Both the position numbers and the translations under genes were made by a program. Positions 50,919 to 63,306 of a stretch of DNA of 64,000 nt are shown here, one piece after another; within the stretch, counting starts at the first letter, position 1; the number at the start of each line of letters is the position of its first letter. The notes under the pieces were generated by a model. It did not search any database, was not told where the DNA came from, and worked only from the letters and a program-made list of their open reading frames with translations. Source of the DNA: Apus apus (taxonomy: Eukaryota > Chordata > Aves > Apodiformes > Apodidae); NCBI RefSeq assembly GCF_020740795.1, contig NC_067285.1, positions 21,906,241-21,970,240 on the forward strand, given 5' to 3'.

Positions 50919-53900
50919 GAAAACCTAGGAGTAGAGAACAACTCTGTACTGGACACGTGAAAGCCAGTAGGAAAAATTCCACATGTGGAGCAACTTCAGG
51001 TTAAACTTTGCTGAGGTTTTTTCAATTCCTATCCATAAATTGAGACTTTGTTTAGAAAAAGTTGTTCTAAATCCCTGTGCACATCTACTGGGTCACAAGT
51101 CCCAAGAGGAAACATACTGCCAATGCCTCAGTGCATCCCTTCAGTTCCAAAACTGAATGAGCTGAAAAAGCTCAGACAAGTTACAGTGATAGTATCTGTC
51201 TGACAGACAGTCTCCAAGTGGGATAAAGTCATGGGACTGTGCAGGTGCCAAGCCTGGCACTTCCAGTAGTATCCACAAAAAAAGAGACATTGCATTGTGG
51301 CACTCATACTTTCAAAATTCATAGAGGATGCTGACCAGCTAAGGGCAGGAGAGAGCTACAAGCTTAGAGGAAAGGAGAATAATAATTTTCCCAATGGATT
51401 AAGTAGGGAAAAGTGGTAATTATCCTTGTCTGGAATCTGGGTTGTTGTGGTTAATATCCCTGTTCTCGTCAATAGCTCAATGAATTTCCCAGTGGCCATG
51501 AACAGTCAGGACTTCAGTTTTATATTTCACACTCTAGAAATGCATTTGGACACTGGATCAACACTGACTCAGTGGGCAAGGTGCCGCTTACTGAATCACA
51601 AATACCACTTCCTGTAGGACTGTTTCTGCCTGTTGTACTTCAGAGGAGTGCTTGGCTGGTGAGCCGAGAATCAACCTGACAAAACAAGTTGCAGAACATA
51701 TGTAGTTTGTGTAGCATTTAATACACTACTCCATCCCACAGACTTTGAATGAGGTTATTCAAATGCAATAGCATTTACATAATATTAACTTTTCTTAGGA
51801 AGATAAACTAAGTTCTCAGAATGAATAAAGAGAAAACATGTCTATATTCATGCTTATTTTGCATTGTGTCCTTCTTCAATGGTGCTGCAAAGCACTTAAT
51901 TACAAGAGAATGGACATCTTTAATAGGATAATTTTTCCTTGTCAGATATTTATGATAGCTAAAACTTTATAAGAGAGATAGATTTCCACATTGTAGACTG
52001 TACAATAACAAAAGAAGCAACTCTTAGGTCACTGTAATATTACACATTTTAAAAACAAAGTACTAGTGGGGGAATTTTACATGGTGCTATTATCAGAAAT
52101 TACACATATAATTTCATGTGCACATATTCCATGTGACCATTTCAGCTTAAATTAATTGCTAAGACTCTGGTCAATAACGCTGGTAAATATACTTGTCCTT
52201 ATGATATGCAAAAGACAGACAGGGATCTCTTCCTCTTGGTGACAGACTCTTGGCTGCAAGTAGCTAAGTGGTTAATTCCTAGTGAGGATCAGCGAGTTTA
52301 TCATGAGTTCATTCTTGCATGCCAGCCAGCACTAACCACTTGAGCTGTACATGGGACAGCAGAGCTTCTTCCGCAACCCAGCCAAGCCTAGACACTCTCC
52401 TACAGTTTTGTGACTCTCATGCTATGATTTTAATTAGCAAAAGTTTTGGTAAGTTGTTCTTAGAAAAATGTTTCTCAAGTAGGAACACACATGAAGTAAA
52501 ACTGTAATCAGAAGCAGTGGATGCTTCTGTTTAGATTTCTCATTGTTAGCCCAGCTGGGGACATTATTTTTCTAATAGAGTAACAGCGCTGACACCTCAT
52601 CTTATGCCTGAATGTTTAAGACAAAAACCACAACAAAACTTGAAAATTCAAATCAGAATTTTCAGATTATGTAAGTGGGGCTGCATATGTGCTAGGCACT
52701 AAGATCTCAACCAAGTATTTTGCAGTGGGTATATAATTTTCAGCTTATACAGGCAGCCCCAACAGATTATTAGTATTTAGAATTTTTGTATACACGCAAA
52801 ACTTCAGCTTCTAAATACATTATTGTGGATTTCCCCAAAGCTGCAATGCTGCTGTACAGGAATCTTAAGAAACTCACACAAGAAGATTGCCCTGCTGTGG
52901 AATGCAGGTTTCAGTAGAGGTTAGATGGCAATAATATTATACAAGAACTCCTAAGTTCACTGTTTCCTGGTCATTGCATAAGATCTACCATTCCAAGGCT
53001 TTCATATAGCGTATTAGATAAGGACACAGTCCTATTGTTAATCATTTGCTTACAAGCAGCAAATACTTTTGTCAAGAAGCAAAAAAAATATAATGTTGAA
53101 TTCCAGCCATTGAGCTTTCTGGCTCCTTGTCTTCCTAGAAATATTTCCTTAAAAGAATGTTACTATTGCTTCAAAAAGTAAAACTCATGTCAGGGTTCAG
53201 AGAACTACCTGTCACATCAAATCTCCTGATGAGTCACAGCTCTTGGGACCCTACTGGCTCTAATAGCATTGGTCCATTTAACATCTCACAAAACCCTCTG
53301 ATACCAAAAAAGTCACACCAGGTATTTAGATATCTATTATTATTTTGACTTTATATGAAATTGCTGGGAAAATTCCAGTTCACTTACTAATTGCCAAACA
53401 ATAGTTTAGAATAATTCTTTTACATTTTTAAGTGTTTGTAGATATGTATTAGTCAAATATTATTTGTACTTTTGATAGTTGTTTTAAGATACTTAAGGCC
53501 AAGTCTGTCTTCGTATCTAGTCTTAAGTTACTTACATAAACTTTTCAAGTTAGTATACTTGATATATATACTCACAGACTTCAATGTCACATGCTCAGAC
53601 TGTGGTTTCCTTATGTTCCTTAAATGATGTTGCCTTTCCTCTTTTTTTGCATTTTCTCATTAATATTTTTGAGGAAACAGTCTTTTCAGTACTTGTCACA
53701 ACTAGGGGAAAAAAGTCAAACATGCCTATAGAAGGCAATGCGGAAAAACACAGAGGTCCAAACATGCCAAATTATCTAGCTCCAGAACCAAGAGCTGTGA
53801 AACCATAACCATGTCACGCTGTCATTTTAATGAACCTCACTTTCAGGTATTATCTCATGTTAATGTAGTGACATGCTTTGAGGATCAAAGCAAACACCTC

Positions 53901-54806
53901 TGCCTGGCACTGAATACTATTGTGGAATCAGCTACTAATAAATCACCGGACTGTCAAAGATAAATTCCTTTTTCAATATGAATCACAGTGGGAAGAAAGA
54001 CAGAGGCATAGCATTAATCACCTAAAACTATCCAAAGCAAGCAAGTGACCTAGTAGCCTACATTGCCTATACTGGAATTTAGCTTGAAAATCATGGCTTT
54101 TACAAGCTTAATTTCCAAACATATCAAATTTAGGCATAGAAAAATTTTTTAAAAGTGCTTGGCCTGGTTCAAAATGCCTAAGGTAGGTATCTGATGTCCT
54201 TACATCCCATGAGACCACCCCTAAAAACATCTGACATGTTCTATGGTATATGAGTCAGTGATTTTGTAGAACCATTGCACAACTGTGCAGCGCTGGTACT
54301 TGAAACATCCTTTATCTCCCTTAAAACTCGTATCAAGTTTTCTAAGAGCAGGAGCTTAAAGAAGAGCCAGCAGTAGCAGCAGCCACTTTTTGCAGTGACC
54401 CTTAGAGGAAAGATTGTGATTCCAAGTTCTTGTCAGTCTAAGGCATGAATTTCTAGATTTTACAGTGAAGAGAGTGGCTCACGGCAGGAGTCATTCTCCA
54501 TCTTTCCCTGAGAAGAATGAGGCTCAAGAAACTATGAGTAACTAGGTAGCTTTCCAGGAAAAGCTGTTCCATTGGAATGTATTTTCTGAAGCAGGCTTCT
54601 TTAATTTTGCGGATACAGTAAAATTGTGATGAGCTATTACAGACCAAATGCTGATCCCTGTTACACCAGGATAAACATGTTATGGGGTAACTGAACTTGT
54701 AGAGCTGTATTTCAGAAGAGGGTTTGACTGTCTGATTGCATAGGTTATTTGGTACCCAGACTTACTCCACTGAAAGGAACAGAAGGATCTCCCTAACCTA
54801 ATTTTC

Positions 54807-54870
54807 TTTTAAATAATATTCAGTGCAGCATAAGGTAGTTTTAAATAATATTCAGTACAGCATAATACAG
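54807..54870 (+). repeat. Tandem duplication of a 32-bp unit
   Basis: Copy 1 covers 54807-54838 and copy 2 covers 54839-54870. They are directly adjacent, begin TTTTAAATAATATTCAGT and differ at only a few positions (GCAGCATAAGGTAG versus ACAGCATAATACAG at their ends). This is a recent local duplication, probably from slippage or microhomology repair. Confidence 0.92.
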
Positions 54871-55079
54871 TGGCCTAGGATTTGTCCTCATGTTCCTTAC
54901 TCCAGCTGAGTAATGCTTATTCATAGAAGCAGTTCTATATAACTGTGTTACACAGACTATATTAGAAATTTCCATTTGTCTCGGGGGAATTCACATAGGC
55001 TTGCAAAAGCTTTCCTATTGGACTGCAACATGGATGTTCATCACCAGGTGCTGGGAGAGAAAATCCAGTCATTTCCTAT

Positions 55080-56060
55080 AGTCTGTCTTACCTTAACAGT
55101 ATTCCACTCTTTATACTACTTGCAACTCCTTCACACATTGATCACTTCAGAGCTCACCCAAAACAAAATTAACAGTGGCAACCTTAACACCACTGGCCAC
55201 ATTCCACAGCTCTGTTCTTTACTGCCTCTCTTAGTAATCTTCTAACTCAACACTTTGTGGCTTGAAATGGCTGCTTTTGGGTCCCTTTTTTTCTTCATGC
55301 TGTATCTCACTTGGAAACAGGAACTAATTTGCCATCTCTATGCAGGTGACGTTATACCCTCTACTGTAAACCTCCCTCACTCTTGAGAGTAAATCTACAT
55401 GTGTCTCTATCACCTTTTGTAACACCTTTCATAAGATCAAACTCAATGTAATTATAACAGAGCTCCATCATTCCTGGTCCTTTTGGGTCCAAAACCACTG
55501 TTCTCCACCTTCTTTCTTTATCATTGAAAGCAATGCAACTTTTCTGCCTGCCAAAAGCCTTGACAAATGCAATTCCACTTCTTTTATCTGCAGCCAGAAA
55601 AGTTCCTGCAAGGGCTTCTCTTATGGAATTCTCTTCTATCCTGTATAATTCTTCTGTTTTTCACTGCGTAAACCAGACATAATTTACTTTCACTCTCAGA
55701 GCACCTCACGACCTATGCCCTCCAGGCCTCTCCTCTCACATTCAACCTTTAAATGCTGACTCCTGAATAACCTGTGTGGACAACCTCCATTGTCCATTTA
55801 CTAACTTTTCTGATATTAAGTCCCCTCCTGGCTAAATCACAGCAGTTTCTGAAATAGAAACAACACTAAACACTGCCACTTCCCCATGCCACCTTCCTCC
55901 CTTCCTTTCTGATCATGACTACATCAGTACCAGTATGCAACCCAAGATGCTGACAGATTTATTAGCATGGACTCCACTCTACACCTTGCCTTCTCCATCT
56001 CCCCTGTCAATGCCTGCCTCACTCACTGCTTGATCCACAGAGACAAGTGGGCATACACCT
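55080..56060. other. Pyrimidine-skewed, unassigned stretch
   Basis: For nearly 1 kb the + strand is C/T-rich with few G (for example CTCCAGGCCTCTCCTCTCAC and ACCTTCCTCCCTTCCTTTCT). The style recalls the 3' part of old LINEs of the L2 group, but no diagnostic block could be matched. It could be a very decayed repeat or simply skewed unique DNA. Confidence 0.25.
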
Positions 56061-59000
56061 GACACCTCTTGGGGAACAAAAAGATGCTTTTCAAAGCTGT
56101 TTCAAAAACTCCCAATGAGGGAGGCTTTCTTGTATCTCAATTGGAGATATTTTGCTCAAAACCCACATGCATTTCAGAAGGAATAAAACATTGTCCTTTC
56201 CAACAGTTCTAACCAAAATAAAAAAATGGCACAAGTGATAAGTATTGCCAAGAAAAAGCCATGGAGACAAAGGATGGAGACAAAGTATTTCTGCTTCCTG
56301 GCAGGAATATCCTTGGTGGTACTGATGATAGGTCACTATATGCCAGAACATCCCCCTCTGGAAGACACTACAAAAGGATTTTTAAAAGGCCTGTTTTGCA
56401 AACAAAAAAGTATCTTTAGAAGTTTTTTTCTGTTATGCTTGTCATATGCAAGCAGGCTCTGTAATCTTTCTCTTTTTTTGTCCTCTTTGTTCATCAATAA
56501 AGGCTGCAACTTCCACAGACAGGATAGGTGTTTATGTTCCTGCAGGAGAGCAAGCACACTTTCTTTAGAAATGTATTTATTTCAAAATTAAAAACGTTAA
56601 CAACAATCAGCAAACAAAGATTAGGGAAAGTAGTACAGTGGCTATACTAGAATTAAGTTACAGGAAGCTAACTAGAAAAATAAAAGACTGCAGCCAAAAC
56701 AACTGAAAGAGTGGGAGGAGAAGAGATAAGTACTATTATTAGTGCACCCAAGATACATGCTATTATTAGAATACTCAAGTAAATTCTGTTTCCCCTTTCT
56801 TAGCACAGTTTCTTTATGAGCTTATGCAAGAATTTTGTAGTTCAACAGCATCCAGGAAGCAACTTACTTCTTCTCCTTAAAACTGTTTTTGTTCAACAGC
56901 TGTTCACTTGAAAGTGTACTGAGACTCTGCCTGACACCCTGGGCAGTACTGTCCTATTGGCTCTCTACACTCCTATCTTTCTGCATTTGGTATCCTTTTC
57001 CTTCAACTGTAAATCTAGAGGGGTGTTTTTTTTCTTCAGAACTTTTTCAATACTTCATAGAATTAATGTCAATAATATTATGATCAGAGAGTTATTTTTC
57101 TATAGCTTATATTTATTTAGATAATTAATGCTTCAGAAATGTATGCTGCTGCCCACCATTATAGTACCTGAATATTTTTCCAGTCAAAACAATCCTGTAG
57201 TTAAGGACTGTAGCACAATTCTATGCTATGGCTGCAAGTGATCTGCACCTCTAGTGAGCAGCAAGGAATACACTCAGCCCAGCTGCTTCCCTCTGGGCAC
57301 ACAGGTGTCCCTGACACTGATCCTGCACCCCGGGATTCTACCGGAGAGGTGCAAGACCTACACAACATGCTCTTTTCTCCCTGGAGGCCAAGACAATCAG
57401 AGAAGGCAGTGTCACACTTTACTGAGAGCAAGAACAATTAAGTGTCACTCCACTAAGACATCTGTTATGGTATTAGCGCTGCTTGGCAGGGCTGCCTGTA
57501 AAGTCACCAATTCCTTCCCTGTAGGTATGAACTGCCTATGTTAGTTTAGACATTTATCTTCCTTCTTGAGTAGGAAAGCCAAAGACCGAGGAGGAAGGAT
57601 CTTCCCAGGCAGTGTCACATAGAGATGAGCAGTGCCAATATTCTCACCTGGGCAATATTACACAGGGGGTTAGGATATGCTGCTTCCCTGGCTACACCAT
57701 CACTGATGCAGAACTCATCCCTCAATATTTGCTTTATTCCCAGTTTTTAGCAAATCTTGTTTCTCCATAAGTCTGCCAACTGGTACACTCTCAGTTTGTT
57801 GGCTTTTCTGTGGAACGTGAATTTGATTGACTGAAGCGCTGCAGAAATACTAGTCCAAGCCAGCTGTTTTTGTGAATTTCCAACAACATTTCAATATGCT
57901 ATTACAAATAACTAAATGGCAGGCAAACATAGGATTCCCCTGAAAAATATCCTACTTCAGAATTTACCAGAAGATGCACAGCTTAAACCCTAAAAACTTT
58001 GTATTTGCTTTCTGCCTTCTAGCTTCAGACTCAGAAGTAATTTATGGGTTTCCCCCAGTGCTTCCAGCAACTAGCTACTAAAAATTGGTCAAGACATAAA
58101 TGCAAACATAATTTTAAGTTACTGAGGATCTGGATGCAACATCTGTAGCTCAGACTAATCTTTATATGTTTCAAGTGAGCACTTTAAACAAATGTCACTG
58201 GTGATTTTCATAATCGGTGGATTCTCATAAATGTTAAATGAGATATAAAACAGTTTAAAAGCAGGTGCACTTCAAGCTGATGAAGAAATCCTCAGATGTG
58301 ATCATTGCTGTTCAAAAAAATATCAGCATCCGTACAGCTCACTGGAACAGCAAAACACTGTATACGCAAAAAGAACATTCGTCAAGTAGCTGCTTCCTAC
58401 ACATTAATGAAATGCACCCGGTGATTTCACAGGTGCTTAAGGTGCTTCTAGCACAGTCTCACTGAAGAATGCAGCTGGAACATCCAACAAAACTGTGCTT
58501 GCCAGGCATTATATTATTTTAAAACTTCAACCACATTCTCACCTAGTGTAATGAAATAGCTGAGCTCACAGCAGTTGTTTTTTTTCTTGTGACTAAAACA
58601 AGTTTACAAGTTTTTTATTACATTACCTTCGTTCAGAGATAAAGGCTGGCTACTCCTGCTTCTTGCAAAGCAACAAGTAGTGTCAACAAGCACCTGGAGT
58701 GAGTTCAATGACCCTCAACTACCCTGCTACTTCCACCCATACATATAACACAGATAAGAGAGAAACAGTAGGCTGCAAAGAGAAGGAACAAAATTTTACA
58801 TAAACAAAGAAACTGGAGTAGCTGAACTCTACCTAAAGGAAATGAGATCACCACTTGCTTCAAATTTCAACCACAAACAACTGACAAGTAATCAAGAGTC
58901 ATTAAAGTACAAGAATTTTTATGAATCACATTCAACTCTAAATCAGCTATTCTGGAAATTCCTGGGACACATAAAAGCCATAATTTGAGAGAATAAGATT

Positions 59001-59097
59001 GAAGAGCAAGCTATATATTTTTAACTTTATGAATAGTGATAATGTAACATTTGAAATCTCTGGGTTTACATTTTTAAATCTATCAGTTTATTCAGTC

Positions 59098-59119
59098 ATT
59101 ATTATCTTCAGATAATAAT
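59098..59119. repeat. 22-bp inverted repeat with a third related copy
   Basis: ATTATTATCT (59098-59107) and AGATAATAAT (59110-59119) are exact reverse complements with a 2-nt spacer. A further TTATTATCTT copy follows at about 59130-59139, so the middle arm can pair with either neighbour. Each arm includes a TATC/GATA core. Confidence 0.85.
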
Positions 59120-62100
59120 CTTGAGATTGTTATTATCTTAAGAGCTAGAAGCTAACTGATTAAAAGTAACTTGGCTAATATCAAAAGAAGAATACAAAAT
59201 GTTTGTACTGGAGAGGTGCTTGTGTTTTTGAAGTTGAAACTAGGATATTGTAAAACAACTCTATTCTGGAATATCTGCCTTAAACTTGCCCTGAAATCCC
59301 TTCTGCCACAATTCAAAATTTACTGTAAAGCTCCTCTCCAGTACATAAAATTATATTCTTTATATTCTATACCCTTAACTGGGGCTACTTAATTCAGTGA
59401 CAAGCTATTTTCTTTTAGAAAAATAACAGCAACAAACTATTAAAATTACAGAGATGACATGTCAAAAGGCTACAAGTGTTTTCTTAGCTTTTGTATTCTT
59501 AATCATTAAGTAAATAGTGAATGTGAAACTTAACCCTGTGCTCTTTTGTGTGAGGTGACAGAGGTTCAGGTACACAACTCCTCAAGTGCAAATTTAGACC
59601 TCCCCTTTCTTAACACATGAGTAGTAAGCACTTGCAAATGATTTTTCTATTTCATGGGAAGCCATGTTGGAAAAACATACATAATTCTCATATTGTTGAT
59701 ATGTGATACAAACCAGGAGATGCTCCACATGACTGCTTGACTTAAGGCAACATAAAGTCTCAGGTGTAACTGAGCCCTGACTGCAAAAGTTCCTTGAGCA
59801 GACAGAACTGCTCACCCCTGAACTGAGCCCCGTTACCTTCACCAAGTTTTGCAGAAGTGTCTGCTGAGAAAGACAGGATATCAGGATTAGGGCAGATTTC
59901 TAAGCATTTCTGGTTGTAATTTTAAGTGTGTGGAGATTCCTATTAGGCGAGTATCCCTGATTTAGAAAACCAGCATGGAGTGTTAAGAGTACCACAGTAA
60001 GGAAATTTTTCCAGACAGAATAGCACTTACGTGGCAGTTAACTAATATTTACAGGGTTACTTAATTCTCCATGAATTCTACCCTTCTGGGGTTTACAAAT
60101 GAACTAAAAGCATGTATGGTGGATGAAATTTCTCCTTAGTTCTAATATTTTATCAGTAGCTGTGGAAACGAACACTAAAACTAATGCCTCCATCCCAACA
60201 ACTTCTGCAAAACATTGCAAACTTTACAATCTCTTTCAGCACACCATCAGGAGATAAAAACCTTTTATTTCTTTAAAAGGGTCAGTGTCCTCATCTGGTT
60301 GGAATGGATTGTTATATTTTCTAAAAAGGCTAGATAATTAGTCTGAAACATTCAACTTACTCCAACTATAAATTAAAATAATCAGCAAGAATTTTATCAG
60401 TAACTGAAAACTAAATCACAGTAAACCAAGAACTGCCAAAACAGGGTCTGATCCTACTCGCTCTTCAGGGCTGGATCCACTGCATCCAACTTCTGAGAGA
60501 AGCACTCTATGGGTTTAATAGACTTGGATCACATAAGCAGCTCATAAAAGGTATATATTTTTACTTTACTCTGTGTTATAATCCAGGTACAGACAAGAGA
60601 AATATATAAAGCCCTACTATTAACAGCCCTGACTACGTAAATGAGAGAAGGACTAAATTTTCCAAAATGCATTTTCTTCTTTAGATGCTGTACTCCTGCT
60701 AAACAGTACAGTGTCTTCTACAAGGTCACCCATACCACTTCCTGTGGCACCCCTTTTCTTCAGAAATCTTTCCCTCTCATCCTGATGACACCTCTGCCAA
60801 ATTTAAATGACACCAAAGTGATGAAACCACAGGCATGTGTAAGGAAAAAGAATTTAACTGAGGAAAGCAGAAAGTGTCTCTTAAAATAGAAAACCTGTTC
60901 ATGGGCCTGTACAAGTTTCTCTCTTAAGCTTCATGGCTTGTCATTAATGAGTGCCTACTGAGCACATATGTTTTGCTGAGTCTTTTAGTAAACATTTCGT
61001 CTTGTTCACTGCTCTTCTCAAACAATTTTTATTTTCAGTAATAAAGGTCTTATTTTCCTTTCTCCTATCACTATCTTACTCTGGAGAGATAACATGGCTT
61101 GTAACTAAACTCTCAAGACATGCAGTAATGGACAAATCCTGATTCTGAAGCTACCAAAAGTCCCTTGGTAGCAGAACTGGTCCTGTTTCACCTCTCCCAC
61201 TCCCTGGGTCTGTGCATTTCCTATCAGTTTTGAGGTCAAATGGACATCTTGTCAGAACAGATTTTTCAAGGTCTCTGCCTTAAGGCAGGACACACAAAAA
61301 GGGTCCAAGGGTTTATTTCAGCTGCAGCCTCACTTCAGATCTTGTGTCAACCATCAGCCAGCACAGCGAATGCAGAGGTTCAAGGAGATCATTGCTCACA
61401 CTTGTATAGTAGTTCTCAGGTAACAAAGGTGAAACAGGAAACCTGGATGCTCTAATGCTGACTGTTTTTCCAGAAAGAGAGTTTGAGGAAGCCACCAAGG
61501 CCTAATACCTCTTCCTTGAGAGCATTGAAGAGGAAGGAGAGAAGGCGTCCAGCCCCAAGGAACCCTCCTCTTCCCAGCACCTTGTTCCTTCCCTGCTCTC
61601 CCTGCTGAATCAAATGATGAGCCATTTCTTAAGTAATTATGTGTAAGGTTGGTGTATTAAAACCCATTAAGTGAGCACATGTTCCAGACTGCTTTTTAAA
61701 TCGGGATCATTTTTCCACCTGGAATTTATCCCCTAGGATAAATTTACTCCACAGCCACCCCTCTAAATTGAAAAGAGTGCCATGGGGACTCTACCTTGAG
61801 ATTTTCTGCCCTGTTTCTTAGAGAATTTATTTGCTTGTGATGTTGATATGTTCAGTCACCCTACAGAGAGAAAAACTACTCTTCTGAAATTTAGAAAGAT
61901 GTGGTCCTTTCCTATGTTCATTTTTGGACTTACAGTTTGACTCAGTTTCTGCTATTCAGTGAAGTGAATTCCCTGTGCTTTCAGACCACATGAGCTTGAA
62001 GATCTCAACAGAAAGGAATACAGAATCTAACTAGTCAGTATTCAAATAAAGGTATAGTTATACCACAGACTTGACACAAACAGAAGGTGAGGAAGAAAGA

Positions 62101-63090
62101 AGAAAGCTAAGCCATACTCATACCAGTTAAGTTACATACCAAACATAGAAGAGGGGTCTACTTAGGCTCTGAATTGTCCAGTTATGAAAACATTCCTCTG
62201 AGGGAAATTCAGGTCAACTCCTGCCCTCACCTGTCCTCTGAAGAAACTGCCCTTCCATCAGCTACACAGCCTATGGAGACCCACCTCAGTTTAGTAATCT
62301 GCACTACCTGAAGCTAAACCCTAGGAATAAATCCACAAATACCATATGCCGGTTTACTTTCATTCACTACATTGCTACAACATTACAGCATAATGTGAAA
62401 AATTCCATTTAACTGGGCTAGAAAAAAAAAACCAGCTATTTTGCTGAGCCTGCATCCTTAGATAAACATCTGTCAGTTCACATCTCCATCCCCATCTTAT
62501 GAAATGACTCCACGTTGAGTATTTCTTTGGAGAATAAAAATTATGTGGAAACCATAACCAATTTCTTGGGAGCAGAAGATTACTTAGAGGTGAGGGATCT
62601 GCAAGTAGGCTTTGGAGAAGGTGAGCTGCTGTGAGCCCCATGTCCTAGCAGATTCCAGCTGGCATGAATAACACATGCTGCTTGCTGTAAACGTCCTGCG
62701 TTTCAGCTGGAGGCAGCTGTCTGAAAAGACATTCAGCGCCTCAAGCACACATTCTGGCCTAATATCTCCTCCCAGTGGGCTGTGTTTAACCCACACCAGA
62801 ATCAGTGGAATCCTCAATAAATAATTTATGCTTCTCTCATTACATGTAGCACCATTTGAATAAAATACATGCTTGTTCATATCTCTAGCCATGTTTCAAC
62901 ACAAGTAATTCTTCTCATTACTGCCACTCATTTTTCTTTTCTCTCTTTTTTTTGGAAATGCCTTTAAAAAATTACTGGCTACCAAAGAGCCCCCAACAGA
63001 AGTCGAGCTCCTAATGCAGTTATTAGCCCGCCCTGACCATACTCCCCCCGCCTCCCCGAAACTAAAAAGCGGCACTTAAAATTTCCCCCT

Positions 63091-63097
63091 TGAGTCA
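63091..63097 (+). promoter_or_regulatory. Consensus AP-1 (TRE) site TGAGTCA
   Basis: An exact TGAGTCA heptamer lies about 120 bp upstream of the TATA element. AP-1 (Fos/Jun) binding to this sequence is well established. Its promoter-proximal position makes function more plausible than for a random match, but it is not proven. Confidence 0.5.
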
Positions 63098-63209
63098 CTC
63101 CAGGATCTTCTGTTTGCAGCGAGGTAAATTCCCAGGCGCTCGCAGGTCCCGGTAGGGGGCGGGAGGCCCCGGCTCCGCCCCAGGGCGGCAGCTCCGCCCC
63201 GGCCCGGCC

Positions 63210-63217
63210 TTTATAGC
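63210..63217 (+). promoter_or_regulatory. TATA box (TTTATAGC)
   Basis: TTTATAGC is embedded in otherwise pure GC sequence, immediately after CCGGCC and before GCCCGGCC. An AT-rich island of this kind at the right distance from a first exon is a strong TATA candidate. Transcription would be expected to start about 25-35 bp downstream, near 63240. Confidence 0.75.
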
Positions 63218-63239
63218 GCCCGGCCCAGCGCGGCCCGGC

Positions 63240-63300
63240 CCGCACCGCCAGCACCGCCCGGCACAGACCGTCACCGCGCCAACTCGGGGCTCTCGCGCCG
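63240..63300 (+). other. First exon (non-coding 5' UTR) of an unidentified gene
   Basis: The start is inferred from the TATA box; the end is set by CGCGCCG|GTAAGTCAAT, a near-ideal splice donor. The exon is about 60 bp, very GC-rich (CACCGCCAGCACCGCCCGGC and similar) and contains no ATG, so it can only be 5' untranslated sequence. The coding exons must lie beyond the right edge of the window. The gene cannot be named from this exon alone. A minus-strand open frame over the same bases is a by-product of the GC-rich sequence. Confidence 0.75.
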
Positions 63301-63306
63301 GTAAGT
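63301..63306 (+). other. Splice donor GTAAGT
   Basis: GCCG|GTAAGTCA matches the vertebrate donor consensus at GTAAGT. It directly ends the GC-rich segment, and the composition changes abruptly to AT-rich sequence afterwards, as expected at an exon-intron boundary. Confidence 0.8.

Larger units (their letters stand above)
47756..54806. other. Non-coding AT-rich DNA, no gene seen
   Basis: Contains the A25 run and the A/C-rich tract listed separately, and a small 8-bp-arm hairpin at 52509-52529. No exon, RNA gene or other transposon was recognised. Confidence 0.55.
54871..62985. other. Upstream flank of the right-hand promoter, no gene seen
   Basis: No exon or RNA gene was recognised in these 8 kb. 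They include the pyrimidine-skewed stretch at 55080-56060 and the inverted repeat at 59098-59119, both listed separately. If the promoter at 63.2 kb is real, this is its 5' flank and may hold enhancers that cannot be seen from sequence alone. Confidence 0.5.

Noticed and set aside
62979..63254. 91-codon minus-strand frame in the CpG island
   Set aside because: It lies over the promoter, GC boxes and first exon of the rightward gene. GC-rich DNA lacks stop codons by composition, and no domain is seen.
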